Notes: generated from the letters alone by a model not told the origin. A stretch of DNA of 64,000 bases from Scytonema sp045865695 (GCF_045865695.1 NZ_BAACAP010000224.1:1-64000); one strand, 5' to 3'. Positions 25,122 through 35,539 are shown, counted from the first letter of the stretch. A program made the numbers and translations.

Positions 25122-26116
25122 TTTTTTTAATCCCTCTGAAACCAAGCCTTGAGTAAGTCAGTTGTTTTATAGATATTATTAATCTATAACGAAGTTTGCA
25201 TCGGCAACGGCTTTGGCAATGGATGACGAGTATGTGACAAAGCATACAATACGAGCACCAGTACTCGATCGCATTGGTTTTAATAGACTTCTAGTTCCCG
25301 ACTTTTTAAAGAGATGGGGAACCACTAACTACATTCATTCAACTTAAATGTAGCCAACTGAGAGATGCCGCCGTCTGTCTAAAGACGGTTGAAATTTTTG
25401 AATTTGTTATTGATTGCTCTCTTTGACTCTATATCAAATAGCTTATTTACAAATAAAGATAAAACTTAAAATTTCTTAATTAAGAATTGAGTTGAATTAA
25501 GACTCATTAACACAGAAAACTCTACCCATGTTGCTTGGGCCTCTGAAAAAGTGGTTGAAAACCCCTCTGTAAGGAAAAAGGTTTGGAGGTGAGAGTTTGT
25601 TCGACTTAAAATCCCATAGGTATGCAGATCGATAAGACTTTGTTTCTCAAAAAGTTAAAGAAAAATTAATAGTATATTTTTATACATTTAAATAAAAGAA
25701 TTGTTTCTAGAAAATTTTTATTATATGTCAGATACCTCTAGAAATTAATTGTGCATTACCCAAATGTCTTGGTGGGGACGCTCTTGCCGCCGCGCCCTTA
25801 CGTCTTTTACTAGAGATGTCTAATGGGTACTCGTTTGCAAGATACGTAAACAACATTCTTTTTTGGTAAAAATTATACTTTAAATTAGATATATACAGAG
25901 TAAACTCTATTTTTAGCAGAAAGAAGCTTAAGTATTTATACTTTTATGTACTAATATAAAATAAAAGATAAAAAGTAACGTTAAGTAAACTTTGGCGAAA
26001 TTGCATGAGACTGAAAAGGAAATATCAATAGAGTATCTGTTTAGCTCAAAGGATATCCCTCCTAGGGTCAGTAATGCAAAGCGTTTTTCAATCGAATTAA
26101 AGAGGAAGATAGGGGA
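25122..26116. other. Long AT-rich intergenic region, no gene recognised
   Basis: Nearly 1 kb between divergent genes. I found no credible reading frame. It has one small hairpin (ccgtctgtctaaagacgg, 25371-25388) and long AT-rich stretches. It presumably holds the promoters of the protease and the UbiB-like kinase; a small RNA cannot be excluded. Confidence 0.5.
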
Positions 26117-27829
26117 GTGAATTCGCAAACCCTTACACAAAACCAAAACAATCGACGCTACGATCCAAAAGCGATCGCCCGATACTATCGCTATCGTCCC
26201 TGGCTGGCTTGGTCGAGAGCAGTGACAGTTATTTGGTCTTTCGTTTGGTTTATAGTTAGTCTTAAGTGGGATGAATGGCAGAATCAAGAGGAGCAAAACA
26301 AGCTAAAGCGAGCTACTCAATTGCGGCAGTTACTTACCCGCTTAGGTCCAACTTTTATTAAAGTAGGTCAAGCCCTTTCAACGCGACCGGACTTAATACG
26401 TAAGGACTACTTGGACGAACTGGTAAAACTGCAAGACCAGTTACCGCCTTTTGACAATGCCATCGCTTACCAAACTATCGAAACGCAATTAGAGCGATCG
26501 ATAGACGAAATTTTTAGCGAGTTATCCCCAAATCCTGTAGCAGCTGCTAGTTTGGGACAAGTTTATCGAGGTCGGTTGATAACTGGCGAAGAAGTGGCAG
26601 TAAAAGTGCAACGTCCTAACTTACGCCCCATTCTCTCGTTAGACCTTTATCTAATGCGTTGGGCTGCAGGTTGGATAAGTCCTTGGTTACCCCTCAATCT
26701 CGGTCACGACCTCACAATGATTGTGGACGAGTTTGGCACAAAGTTGTTTGAGGAAATCGATTATCTCAACGAAGCCCGTAATGCAGAAAAATTTGCTACT
26801 AATTTCCGCAACGACCCTCAAGTCAAAGTACCCACTATATATTGGCGCTATACCAACCTTCGAGTTCTCACCTTAGAGTGGATTCATGGTTTTAAACTAA
26901 CAGATACCAAGAGTATTCGTGCAGCAGGTTTAGATCCAAATGCGATCGTTCAAATTGGTGTAACGGCTGGTTTGCAACAGCTTTTAGAACACGGGTTCTT
27001 TCATGCTGACCCCCATCCAGGCAATTTATTTGCCACGCCCGATGGTCGTATGGCTTACATTGACTTCGGCATGATGGATCAGTTGAATGAAAGGACTAAA
27101 GAAACTTTAGTCGATGCTGTCGTCCATTTAGTGAACAAAGACTATAGCGAATTGGCAGAAGATTATGTGAAGTTGGGTTTTCTTACCCCAGATACGGATA
27201 TTCGTCCTATTATACCAGCATTAGAAGCTGTTTTGGGGGACGCCATTGGGAAAAATGTTGGAGATTTTAATTTCAAAACTATCACTGACAATTTCTCAGA
27301 ACTCATGTACGAGTATCCTTTCCGAGTTCCCTCTCAATTTGCTTTGATTATTCGTTCTTTGGTGACGCAAGAAGGTATTGCCCTTAGCTTGAACCCAAAC
27401 TTCAAAATTGTTGAGGTGGCATATCCCTATGTAGCGAGACGATTGCTCACGGGAGAATCTCCTCAATTACGACGGCGGTTGCTGAACGTACTTTTTAAGG
27501 ATGGCAAATTTCAGTGGCAAAGATTGGAGAGTTTGCTTGCGATCGCCAGAACCGATGGTAACTTTGATGTGTTACCCACAGCTCAACTAGGGTTTCAATA
27601 CTTGCTGTCGGATGAAGGCAAGTTTCTTCGGAAACAATTAGTCCTTGCACTGACTGAAGATGACCGCCTTCATACCGAAGAAGTGCAAAGGCTGTGGAAT
27701 CTCGTGAAAGATGACATACAGCCCGCCCGCTTGATAGATGTAGCAATAGGAGTATTGACAGAACTATCTAGAGAAGGCGTGGCTTCAATATTACCAAAAG
27801 CGGCAGTAGCTTTTAGTAGCAAACCATAA
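26117..27829 (+). CDS. AarF/ABC1/UbiB family atypical kinase
   Basis: 570 residues from GTG after a purine-rich gaggaagatagggga. It has the family hallmarks: KxGQ motif FIKVGQALSTRPDLI near 75, the A-rich loop AAASLGQVYRG, the lysine in VAVKVQRP, EIDYLNEARNAEKF, catalytic HADPHPGNL near 296 and YIDFGMM (DFG). UbiB-like proteins support quinone or prenyl-lipid biosynthesis and in chloroplasts regulate plastoglobule lipids. Cyanobacteria carry several paralogues. The C-terminal 150 residues are an extended region typical of this subgroup. It probably shares a transcript with the small membrane protein at 27905. Confidence 0.94.
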   Translation: MNSQTLTQNQNNRRYDPKAIARYYRYRPWLAWSRAVTVIWSFVWFIVSLKWDEWQNQEEQNKLKRATQLRQLLTRLGPTFIKVGQALSTRPDLIRKDYLDELVKLQDQLPPFDNAIAYQTIETQLERSIDEIFSELSPNPVAAASLGQVYRGRLITGEEVAVKVQRPNLRPILSLDLYLMRWAAGWISPWLPLNLGHDLTMIVDEFGTKLFEEIDYLNEARNAEKFATNFRNDPQVKVPTIYWRYTNLRVLTLEWIHGFKLTDTKSIRAAGLDPNAIVQIGVTAGLQQLLEHGFFHADPHPGNLFATPDGRMAYIDFGMMDQLNERTKETLVDAVVHLVNKDYSELAEDYVKLGFLTPDTDIRPIIPALEAVLGDAIGKNVGDFNFKTITDNFSELMYEYPFRVPSQFALIIRSLVTQEGIALSLNPNFKIVEVAYPYVARRLLTGESPQLRRRLLNVLFKDGKFQWQRLESLLAIARTDGNFDVLPTAQLGFQYLLSDEGKFLRKQLVLALTEDDRLHTEEVQRLWNLVKDDIQPARLIDVAIGVLTELSREGVASILPKAAVAFSSKP

Positions 27830-27904
27830 AAAAGTTATAAATTAAGAATTATGAAAAATTTAGTAATTCATAATTCTTAATTCTTAATTCAATCAGGAGT
27901 TTTC

Positions 27905-28279
27905 ATGTACTACTATCCTCAACAGCCACCTTACTTTTTATTAGTAGTGGGACTTTTTGCAGCAATTGCGTCAGGTTTAGCCTTAGCTGGAACATTAAAA
28001 TTAATAGTACATAAATGGCAAAGCGATGGTGCAGAAACTTCTGGTTCTCAAATGTCTGTCAAACAATTGACAGTACCATTTCTAGGAATAACGGCAGGTG
28101 CGTGTCTGTTTCTTTGTTCCGGCTTTGAGATCTTTGGTTTCCCACCCTTTCTTGCCTATGCAGTTGGGTTGCCAGTCGGTATTTTAACTGGCTTGCTTGT
28201 CTGGGTGCAATTAGGAAGTATGCTGACTTACGTTGCACGTCAAGGAATGCGATCGCTAGATTTAGATTCTCTGCCTTAA
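27905..28279 (+). CDS. Small integral membrane protein, cyanobacterial
   Basis: 124 residues with three hydrophobic segments (about 9-30, 56-76, 80-105) and a short basic loop. ATG is preceded by AGGAG at good spacing. I do not recognise the family by function. It follows the UbiB-like kinase by 75 bases of short tandem repeat, so an operon is plausible. Confidence 0.7.
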   Translation: MYYYPQQPPYFLLVVGLFAAIASGLALAGTLKLIVHKWQSDGAETSGSQMSVKQLTVPFLGITAGACLFLCSGFEIFGFPPFLAYAVGLPVGILTGLLVWVQLGSMLTYVARQGMRSLDLDSLP

Positions 28280-28505
28280 AAATGAGCTAAGAAGTGTAGT
28301 AACAAAAAGTATTTATGATTATACTCTCCTTACTCTCTTCAGTACTCTAGAATTACACATTTTGTGGGATAGGCAGTGAGTTCCACCAATTAGAGAAGTT
28401 CTATGGAGCTTCTCTATAACTACGGAAATTTTCATAATAGACCCCATAGAGTCCAAATTTATCCGCGTTCGTCTGCTACAGGCTGCGGTTCCATAATTTT
28501 TTTAT

Positions 28506-28620
28506 GTATTGCACCTAAAAGAATATCCTTTTGGTGGGCTGTAGATGTCTATAAATTGGCGACCACAAATAGCACAAATGTGATGCGTGTTTACCTCGGC
28601 GCTTACCATTCTTTCTAATT
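28506..28620 (-). pseudogene. N-terminal remnant of an IS1-family transposase
   Basis: On the minus strand from 28618 one frame reads IRKNGKRRGK, then after a one-base shift another reads HICAICGRQFIDIYSPPKGYS. This is the zinc-finger start of cyanobacterial IS1-type transposases (RKNGKxxGKQNHICxxCGRQFID). Nothing of the catalytic domain follows, and the reading ends in RCNT. It is a small decayed insertion-sequence fragment in the 456-base gap 28280-28735, which has no other supported gene. Confidence 0.75.
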
Positions 28621-28735
28621 TCAGTAGAGTTAAAGTATAAAAAGCTTATAGTATAACACCTCAATTCATCCCTTTATTATGCAACGCCGCAGAAAATTTG
28701 GATTGGGAGAGTCAAGTTAGACAACGAAGCAAAAA

Positions 28736-29668
28736 TCAAAGCTTAGCTTTTATTTGCCGTAACTGATTCTTAAAGTTGTCTAATCCTTGTCCCCAAGGAC
28801 TTTTCTTTGGTTTGGAAGGAAAAACCGCTTTTGGCAGTGCTGGGTTTAGATGACGGTAATGTTCCCAAATTTCCCAATACGGACAACCTGGTTCAATACG
28901 GATGCCAGCCCAATGAAGGTATTGTAAGGGTTGGTTGACAGAGGGATCGACCAATGTATGCCCTTGAACTTGAAAATGAGGGCTTCCTCCCCAGTTTCCC
29001 GGTCCCTTCCCCTGCCTACGAACAATATTGAAGCGGCGCTTAATTCGCTTTAAAAGCATATAATTGATAATGGGCTGGTCAGAAGTTTTTTCAGAAAAAT
29101 CAAAGTATTCCGGGTGAGCGGCACATTCTGTAAAAATATCGTACAAATCTTGCTCAGAGACCAAGTTTCGCTTAGAACTCCAAAAACCTCCGTTGAAAAT
29201 ATCTTTCACTTCGGTTTCAGTAAAAACTTTTTCTTCTAAAATCTTAGGAGAAAAGACATTTTTGATACCGCCTGCGTGTTGATAATCACAACAAATAAAG
29301 TCATAATCAGCTAAATAGTTAAGATTATCAATGATTTTTTCAAAAACAACTATATCTGTGTCTATATATAAAAACTCTTCAAAGGGACCAAACCAACAAG
29401 CTTGTTTGCGAAACTGATTGGGACGAGCAAAAAACTTACCTCCAAAAATTTCATGTAATTTTCTTGATAATCTATCAATAAATTCTAAATCTTCGTAAAT
29501 TTTTACACCATAATACGTACCAAGCATATGTGCAACATTATGATAGTTGTCATCATACGGAATCATAACGATCGATGTTTCCTTGTCATGCTGTCTGATA
29601 CTATTGAGTAGTGCGATCGCATGATCTGTCACTTTATCATTAGCAATAATATAAATTCCTCGATTCAT
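28736..29668 (-). CDS. Npun_R2821/R2823-type glycosyltransferase-like protein
   Basis: 310 residues. The fold looks GT-A: MNRGIYIIANDKVTDHAIAL at the start, the DxD-type motif YIDTDIVVF near residue 98, and ICCDYQH. LHWAGI near residue 260 is also shared with its neighbour. It belongs to the cyanobacterial family named Npun_R2821/Npun_R2823. The donor and acceptor are unknown. It starts 10 bases after the stop of the paralogue upstream, with GAGGATATTTTT before the ATG, so the pair is translationally close. It is probably part of the surface-glycan operon. Confidence 0.85.
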   Translation of the reverse strand: MNRGIYIIANDKVTDHAIALLNSIRQHDKETSIVMIPYDDNYHNVAHMLGTYYGVKIYEDLEFIDRLSRKLHEIFGGKFFARPNQFRKQACWFGPFEEFLYIDTDIVVFEKIIDNLNYLADYDFICCDYQHAGGIKNVFSPKILEEKVFTETEVKDIFNGGFWSSKRNLVSEQDLYDIFTECAAHPEYFDFSEKTSDQPIINYMLLKRIKRRFNIVRRQGKGPGNWGGSPHFQVQGHTLVDPSVNQPLQYLHWAGIRIEPGCPYWEIWEHYRHLNPALPKAVFPSKPKKSPWGQGLDNFKNQLRQIKAKL

Positions 29669-29678
29669 AAAAATATCC

Positions 29679-30677
29679 TCAACTAGCTAATCCTAATTTT
29701 CTTAACAGTCTTGTAAATAAACTTGCTGGCGCATTGTAAGCTTTAGGCTTCCTTTTAAATTTTGGTCGTTTATTTGGTTCATGTAAATAGCGATAATGTA
29801 AGAAAACTTCTCTATAAGGAAAATCAATATTTTTGCCAGAGCAAACATTAGTAAATAATTGAGATTCTAATCCAATATAGTGAAGATATGTTAGGCGGTT
29901 ACCTCGATCGTACAAAATATTATTCTTTTCCTCAAAATGATTTGAAGTTACAGAACAACCAGTTCTTTCACTTTTAGATAAATGAAGAGCAAAATTATAG
30001 CTAGAAATTCCCGAGCGCATTATCATGTAATTAAGAATTGTTTGATCGGGAGCATTCATATACAAAATTTCTGCTTCTCCTTTTTCTAGCCAAGATATCA
30101 ACTCTTCTCGTCTTCGTTCGTTAAATAATCCTTTTTTACTCCCATACATACCCGCACAAAATATTTCATTTGTAATGCGAGCTTCTGAAAAGATATCTAA
30201 GAGTTTATCTGAATTCAGATTATAAACATGTTTCGGATCTTTATATTGAAAATCATAAACAACAAAATCGTTTTTATTTAATTGTTGAAACACATATTCT
30301 AATGAATTCAGAATGACGATATCAGCATCTAAATATATAAATTTTTCAAAAGGTCCGTCAAAACAGGAAAATCGGCGATGCATTCCATGACGATAGATAC
30401 CTGATATACCATTTTCTTGCCAAATTTTGAAAGCGTTGGGATGAGCTTGCCATACTTTCGTAGCAAATTCATTCCAACTCTTGAGTATTCCATTATCCTC
30501 AAAAATTGTTACATTAGTTCTATTCTGAAGTTCACATTTAACTCGTTCTAATCTTTCATCATAAGGAATTATACAAATTGGATATTTTTTTCCAGCATTT
30601 GCTTCAATACTATTTAGTAAAGCCACTAGCTGATCGTAAACAATATCATTAGCAAGTATATAGATACCTTCTGTCAT
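29679..30677 (-). CDS. Npun_R2821/R2823-type glycosyltransferase-like protein, paralogue
   Basis: 332 residues from MTEGIYILANDIVYDQ, with GGAGG 8 bases upstream; the alternative start four codons earlier lacks this. The DxD-type motif is IYLDADIVIL near residue 117, followed by VYDFQYKD and LHYIGLE. It shares the layout of the downstream gene (ILAND, DxD, DQTILNYM versus DQPIINYM), so the two arose by duplication. Likely a sugar transferase of the same glycan. The substrate is unknown. Confidence 0.85.
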   Translation of the reverse strand: MTEGIYILANDIVYDQLVALLNSIEANAGKKYPICIIPYDERLERVKCELQNRTNVTIFEDNGILKSWNEFATKVWQAHPNAFKIWQENGISGIYRHGMHRRFSCFDGPFEKFIYLDADIVILNSLEYVFQQLNKNDFVVYDFQYKDPKHVYNLNSDKLLDIFSEARITNEIFCAGMYGSKKGLFNERRREELISWLEKGEAEILYMNAPDQTILNYMIMRSGISSYNFALHLSKSERTGCSVTSNHFEEKNNILYDRGNRLTYLHYIGLESQLFTNVCSGKNIDFPYREVFLHYRYLHEPNKRPKFKRKPKAYNAPASLFTRLLRKLGLAS

Positions 30678-30913
30678 TAAAGCCTCCATAATATTTAAAA
30701 TTTTTTATTTTCTATAAACGCTATAATTTAATTTAAATAAAAATGACATTTGACTTTATAGAAATTTTGAGATGAAGGTTTAACTACCATCATCTCTTCG
30801 ACAACCAACTTTCGTTCGTTTCCACTAATGTAAAATACAAAATAAGAATAGAAATCAGTAAATTTACTGACTTCCCGAAGTGCGAGTTTTGATGCGCGTT
30901 GGAAAGAGTGCCG

Positions 30914-30963
30914 TTGGGCTTTGCCGTATAAAAACCTTACGTGGTGGGCATTACCCACCCTAC
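30914..30963. repeat. Long hairpin repeat, diverged copy
   Basis: gccgttgggctttgccgtat is followed by acgtggtgggcattacccac and cctac. Same family as 22158-22212 but one arm is decayed. The gap 30678-31023 contains no supported gene. Confidence 0.65.
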
Positions 30964-31023
30964 AATACTTAAAACTTCTCACGAATCATAAATGATTTCC
31001 ATATCATAGAAATATTTGAACAA

Positions 31024-31986
31024 TCAGGAGAAATTTTTCACAAAGTTAGAAGTCCATTCTAGAAGATTAAGTTTGTGAAGAATAACCTGCCTAGCTTCTG
31101 CGATCGCATTCTTTGCAGCATACCAAGCATCTGGGGTAGCACTCACTTCTTGGATAAACTTCAATCCAGCTTCATCCAAGCTAGGTATCCTGATAAAACT
31201 TCCTGGTGGTAATAACTTATCAGCTGCAGAACCACCATAATAGATAGGTAAACACCAAGCTAAAAGGGCATCCCATAACTTTTCACTCACATACCAATCA
31301 TTGTCAACGTAATTTTCAATTGCCAAATTGTAATAATACGGTGCCATCCCATACCATTTATTACCGATTTGCCCATTGGAACTAGCCCATTCTGGTAAGT
31401 CCCGCCCATATAAATCAAAATCAAATTGACTCGACTGTAGCAGACGTAAAAACTCCAAGCGTTGACGATGATTAGCAGTGCGGCTAATTCCAGAAGTAAT
31501 CCAGCTACAAGTGCGTATTTTTTCTAGCGGTGGCATTTCGTTCAATTCACGAAAAGAATTGGAATGATACCAAATAGCAGGCATATAATCTGGATTTGGT
31601 GCTGCATCGTCAGGTGCACAGACGTAACCGCAGTAGTTTTCACCCCACTCGTAGCAACGTAAATTTGTCTCCATCACCTCCTGTAAAGGTGGCTCCCGCC
31701 AGAGAAAAATAATTTTTTCCTTGGGAACCCCTCGCAGTAACCGTTGCATTTCCTGTTCTGGATAGTATATATGTTGTAATTCTGGTTTAAAAAACAAATA
31801 CTTTTTCTTAACTACTGTTTTTATACCAGCATAATTGTATAACAACAAAAAATCTGGCTTTTCTGCATTGGCTAACATCTGAATGTTACCCCAGTTTCCA
31901 AAAAAGTTAGGCGTTTGCAGCCACATCCAATCACTTCTGTTAACACCAGGATATCCACTCAGCATTCCGACAATTTTTCTACTCAT
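31024..31986 (-). CDS. GT10-type (alpha-1,3/4-fucosyltransferase-like) glycosyltransferase
   Basis: 320 residues from MSRKIVGMLSGYPG. The C-terminal part has the GT10 donor-binding motif: NLAIENYVDNDWYVSEKLWD followed by ALLAWCLPIYYGG and PPGSFI (about residues 222-270). GT10 enzymes use GDP-fucose or related donors; the donor is inferred. It follows the ABC exporter at 32060 by 73 bases on the same strand and precedes the two Npun_R2821-type genes. This fits decoration of an exported glycan. Confidence 0.88.
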   Translation of the reverse strand: MSRKIVGMLSGYPGVNRSDWMWLQTPNFFGNWGNIQMLANAEKPDFLLLYNYAGIKTVVKKKYLFFKPELQHIYYPEQEMQRLLRGVPKEKIIFLWREPPLQEVMETNLRCYEWGENYCGYVCAPDDAAPNPDYMPAIWYHSNSFRELNEMPPLEKIRTCSWITSGISRTANHRQRLEFLRLLQSSQFDFDLYGRDLPEWASSNGQIGNKWYGMAPYYYNLAIENYVDNDWYVSEKLWDALLAWCLPIYYGGSAADKLLPPGSFIRIPSLDEAGLKFIQEVSATPDAWYAAKNAIAEARQVILHKLNLLEWTSNFVKNFS

Positions 31987-32059
31987 GTATTTTTCAAACA
32001 AAAATTCATTATTATTGAACGAAGATTATGCCATTTTGTAGCAATTTTCCATAAAATAA

Positions 32060-34345
32060 TTATAGTTTGTCGTTGATTTCAAAAAGCTTGAGTTTATCTA
32101 CCAAATCTATTGCTGAGCGATAAGCCTCTTGAATGAATTCGCGTTGTTCCCTTGGAGACTTAGTTAACATATTCTTCTCACTTAAAGAACTGAGGGAAGC
32201 AAGCATAGGTTTCAGGCTTATCCTCAGTTCTTGAGAAATTTGGTTCAAATTTTGAAGCTCGACACTGCCATTATCATTTTTCTCTGCTAAGAGAGAGCGC
32301 ACTTCCATTCCAAGATCGATAAAATCGTCAAACACATCAATTGTATTAAGAATTTTTGTAGCTAGTTTATAAGATTGCTCAATTAATTCTTGTCTTTCTT
32401 GCAAATTATCAACCATGCCATCAAGTAACAAACGCAACAACCCAATTGTAGAGTTAAGGCGCGTGCGGAGTTCGTAAGAGATCCGAATTAAGCTTTGGTG
32501 ACGTTTGTTTGCAACTTCAACCTTGTCAGCAAATTGCATGGAGTATAAGCGAGTGTAGTAGCCACCCTTGTGTAACAGTTCTTCATGGGTTCCTACCTCT
32601 ACGACACGTCCCTGTTCTAAAACAGCAATTTGATGAGCTTTTTGCACTGTGGAAAGACGGTGAGCAATAACCAAGGTTGTACGTTCGCGGCTTAAATCTT
32701 CCAATGCACTTTGTACTAAACGTTCGGAAACGGTATCTAAAGCGCTAGTAGCTTCATCTAAAATCAGAATATCCGGATCTTGCAGCAAAGCACGTGCTAT
32801 TGCCAAACGTTGTCGCTGTCCGCCAGACAACATGACTCCGCGATCGCCAATCGGGGTATCAAATCCTTGAGGTAATTTAATAATAAACTCATAAGCATTT
32901 GCTCGCTTTGCCGCAGCGATAATTTCCTCTTCTGTAGCTTCAAGTCTCCCATAAGCAATGTTATACCGCACCGAGTTGTTAAAGAGAAAAGTATCTTGAC
33001 TGACAATACCCATAGCTTTCCTAAGCGATTGAAGATCGAAATCGCGTAGATCGATGCCGTCAATCGTAATACAACCAAAGGTTGGGTCATAAAATCTAGG
33101 TAATAGGTCAGCCATTGTTGATTTACCAGCACCAGAGCCACCGACTAAAGCCAGTGTAGTACCGCACGGCAGATATAAATCTATATCTTTTAGTACCAAC
33201 TTCTCATGTCCGGGGTAGGAGAAGGAAATCCACTTAAAATGTACGCCTTGTTGCAATTTAGAGTAGCTAACCAAACCACCAACCATAATTAGTTTATTAT
33301 TTCGTCGTAAAAAATTAGTTGTAATATCCACACTAGTAGTAGAATTGGCAAAGCTACTGCGAAGAGTATTCAATTGAGAAATTAGCGGCAACAATCGTAT
33401 AAGTATCAGCAAATATGTGAGGAGAACGGCGGATAGAGAAGCTACTTCATCAGCAAAAAACGCCCGACCTAGAAAGACAATTACCATTAAAATAATGATG
33501 CCAGTTATCTCGCTGATTGGTGAAATTAATTCAGAATATACCTGAGATTGAAAGTCTGCTTGCTCGCGATCGCGAATTAGCTTTTTCATCTTTTGGTACT
33601 CTCTATTTTCATTACCAGATGCCTTTACTAAGCGTATACCCATCAGTGTTTCTAAAACATTAATAGAGTAAGACTTAGACATTTCTGATAATCTCTCTCC
33701 AAAATTTCTTGCTTTAGCGATCGCAAACTGATTTATTAGAGTTACCAAGGAAAGTAAAACAGTTGTTGCAATTGTTAACTGCCAAGAAATCGATAGCAAT
33801 AATCCTACAAAAATTAAAATTGTAATAATCAGTACAATAACTTTAATTAAATTACCTAAAGCACTAGAAGCACGAGCGATTTCTCCACCCAGAGTATTGA
33901 TGAGATCGCCGACTTTCATCTTAGTATAGTAATCTAAATCGACGTCTAGCAATATTTTGAAACCTGCTTCGCGCATATCTGACGTCAATTTACGTGATAG
34001 AGAACTAGATGCCAGTGTACTAGCATAATTTGCTGCATTTTTTAATGCTATAGTCAATATAATTGCCCCAGCCATTATAAACAAACGATAATTTTCTGGA
34101 ACATTGTCAAAAGGTTGTGTTAATTTTTGAAGGATGGGAGGTGCTCCATCAAAATCGACTTTCTGTCCTACAACTTTAAGAACTACCGGTACAATTAATG
34201 CAGTACCTACACCATTGAATAAAGCTCCAGAAAAGCCTAAAAAGATTGTTAATAGAATCAACCAAGGGTAAGGTCTAGCAAATTTAAGTAGAACGGGATT
34301 GGTAAGCAAGGGACGTTTGGAGTAAGATTGTTTCTGGAGTAACAT
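32060..34345 (-). CDS. HepA-like ABC exporter with tandem DHp-like C-terminal extension
   Basis: 761 residues. Membrane domain 1-330 (six segments), then an ABC domain: Walker A GGSGAGKST near 400, signature LSGGQRQRLAIARAL near 505, Walker B LILDEATSALD and H-loop VIAHRLSTV. It resembles HepA-type exporters for heterocyst or surface polysaccharide. About 155 extra residues follow: RISYELRTRLNSTIGLLRLL plus LIEQSYKLATKILNTI, and then ISQELRISLKPMLASL plus EFIQEAYRSAIDL. Both resemble the HisKA dimerisation helices (HELRTPLN...), with His replaced by Tyr and Gln. No kinase ATPase domain follows. A paralogue is at 40508. It lies 36 bases downstream of the GT4 gene. Confidence 0.9.
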   Translation of the reverse strand: MLLQKQSYSKRPLLTNPVLLKFARPYPWLILLTIFLGFSGALFNGVGTALIVPVVLKVVGQKVDFDGAPPILQKLTQPFDNVPENYRLFIMAGAIILTIALKNAANYASTLASSSLSRKLTSDMREAGFKILLDVDLDYYTKMKVGDLINTLGGEIARASSALGNLIKVIVLIITILIFVGLLLSISWQLTIATTVLLSLVTLINQFAIAKARNFGERLSEMSKSYSINVLETLMGIRLVKASGNENREYQKMKKLIRDREQADFQSQVYSELISPISEITGIIILMVIVFLGRAFFADEVASLSAVLLTYLLILIRLLPLISQLNTLRSSFANSTTSVDITTNFLRRNNKLIMVGGLVSYSKLQQGVHFKWISFSYPGHEKLVLKDIDLYLPCGTTLALVGGSGAGKSTMADLLPRFYDPTFGCITIDGIDLRDFDLQSLRKAMGIVSQDTFLFNNSVRYNIAYGRLEATEEEIIAAAKRANAYEFIIKLPQGFDTPIGDRGVMLSGGQRQRLAIARALLQDPDILILDEATSALDTVSERLVQSALEDLSRERTTLVIAHRLSTVQKAHQIAVLEQGRVVEVGTHEELLHKGGYYTRLYSMQFADKVEVANKRHQSLIRISYELRTRLNSTIGLLRLLLDGMVDNLQERQELIEQSYKLATKILNTIDVFDDFIDLGMEVRSLLAEKNDNGSVELQNLNQISQELRISLKPMLASLSSLSEKNMLTKSPREQREFIQEAYRSAIDLVDKLKLFEINDKL

Positions 34346-34381
34346 ATGCAATAATTTATTGCTGCCACTGATAATTTATGA

Positions 34382-35539
34382 TTAAATTTTTATTCCAGCA
34401 ATAACTTGAGAAAGTGTAGACGCCATGGTATCTACACTATAATGTTTTATACATCTTTCTCTGGCTTTATGACCAAGCTCGTTTGCCGCTTCTAAATCGG
34501 CAAATATCAATTGTATTTTCTCGGCAATTTGTTTTGGACAATTAGGATCGACAAGATAGCCAGTGTTTCCTAAAATCTCTGGAATGTCACCAACTCTAGT
34601 TGATAATACAGGTTTAGCCATTGCCATGCCATCTGTTAGCTTTAAAGGAAATTGAGCGCGAGCAATTATTGTGTCTCTTTGAGGAACAACCACAATATGA
34701 GCAGCTGCTACAACTTTCGGCATTACTGTAACGGGACATTTGGGTAACTTAATAATCCAACGTCCCCATTGTTCGATTAGGCGATCGTCATAGTCATCAT
34801 AAGGACTTCCACCAACAATCACAAGTCTTAAGTCAGGTTGGTTTAATATATCTAACGCCATTAAGACATCTTCGACTCCCTTATGAGGTCTTGGTGCGCC
34901 CGGAAACATAAGAATTCGATAATTAGAAAGACCGTAACGCCTTCTACTCTCCTCAGAGTCATACTGTCTGGGATCGAACAAATCAGTATCTTTACCATTG
35001 GGTAAATAAACGCCACCAAAGCGGTTTTGGAGAAATTGAGTATCAATAGTGAGTCCATCTGCTTTGTTGACTAAGTTTTCTAGCCAGCTAACATACACGC
35101 GATGGTCAGGAAAACGCAATTCTCCATTTTGAGTGAGTATATCTCTACAAAATTTTTTAAATCCAGGACGATAATTCCAGTCAAAACCTCCATACCAACT
35201 GAGTTCCCAGTCATCCATATCTAAAAGTAAAGGACGATGACTGCTAATTTTTTTAATTAAAGCAACGCCAAAGCTAGTGGGTTTGGGTTTGACAGCATAA
35301 AGAAGATCTCCATCGAGTTTTTGCAAAAGTTCTCTAGCCGAACCCAAAAACTGTGGATAGTTTTTGCCTGCGATCGCAACGACTGGAATATCAGAAGGAG
35401 GAATAGTATAAAAATCATCACCGAAGAGAAAACCAACAATTTCTACCTGATAATTGAGCTTTCTCAAAACTTGAGCTAGTAAAATAGCTCGAACACTACC
35501 ACCACCGCTAAGATCGCTGACAACAAGTGAAACTTTCAA
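34382..35539 (-). CDS. GT4-family glycosyltransferase
   Basis: 385 residues, start TTG with AGGAGAG about 10 bases upstream. It has a GT-B fold: N-terminal VVSDLSGGGSVRAILLAQVL, and the donor domain with FPGAPRPHKGVEDVL, IVGGSPYDDYDD and the acidic/glycine loop KLTDGMAMAKPVLSTRVGDIPEIL. LDMDDWELSWYGG is a shared feature with the paralogue at 43852. It likely adds a nucleotide-activated sugar at the cytoplasmic face. It heads the operon with the exporter, GT10 and the two Npun_R2821-type genes. Confidence 0.93.
   Translation of the reverse strand: MKVSLVVSDLSGGGSVRAILLAQVLRKLNYQVEIVGFLFGDDFYTIPPSDIPVVAIAGKNYPQFLGSARELLQKLDGDLLYAVKPKPTSFGVALIKKISSHRPLLLDMDDWELSWYGGFDWNYRPGFKKFCRDILTQNGELRFPDHRVYVSWLENLVNKADGLTIDTQFLQNRFGGVYLPNGKDTDLFDPRQYDSEESRRRYGLSNYRILMFPGAPRPHKGVEDVLMALDILNQPDLRLVIVGGSPYDDYDDRLIEQWGRWIIKLPKCPVTVMPKVVAAAHIVVVPQRDTIIARAQFPLKLTDGMAMAKPVLSTRVGDIPEILGNTGYLVDPNCPKQIAEKIQLIFADLEAANELGHKARERCIKHYSVDTMASTLSQVIAGIKI

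Noticed and set aside
28403..28618. 71-codon plus-strand frame
   Set aside because: It lies antisense to the IS1-type remnant, which explains the sequence better.
30728..30982. 84-codon minus-strand frame
   Set aside because: Contains a diverged hairpin repeat (GNAHHVRFLYGKAQRH) and no recognisable domain.
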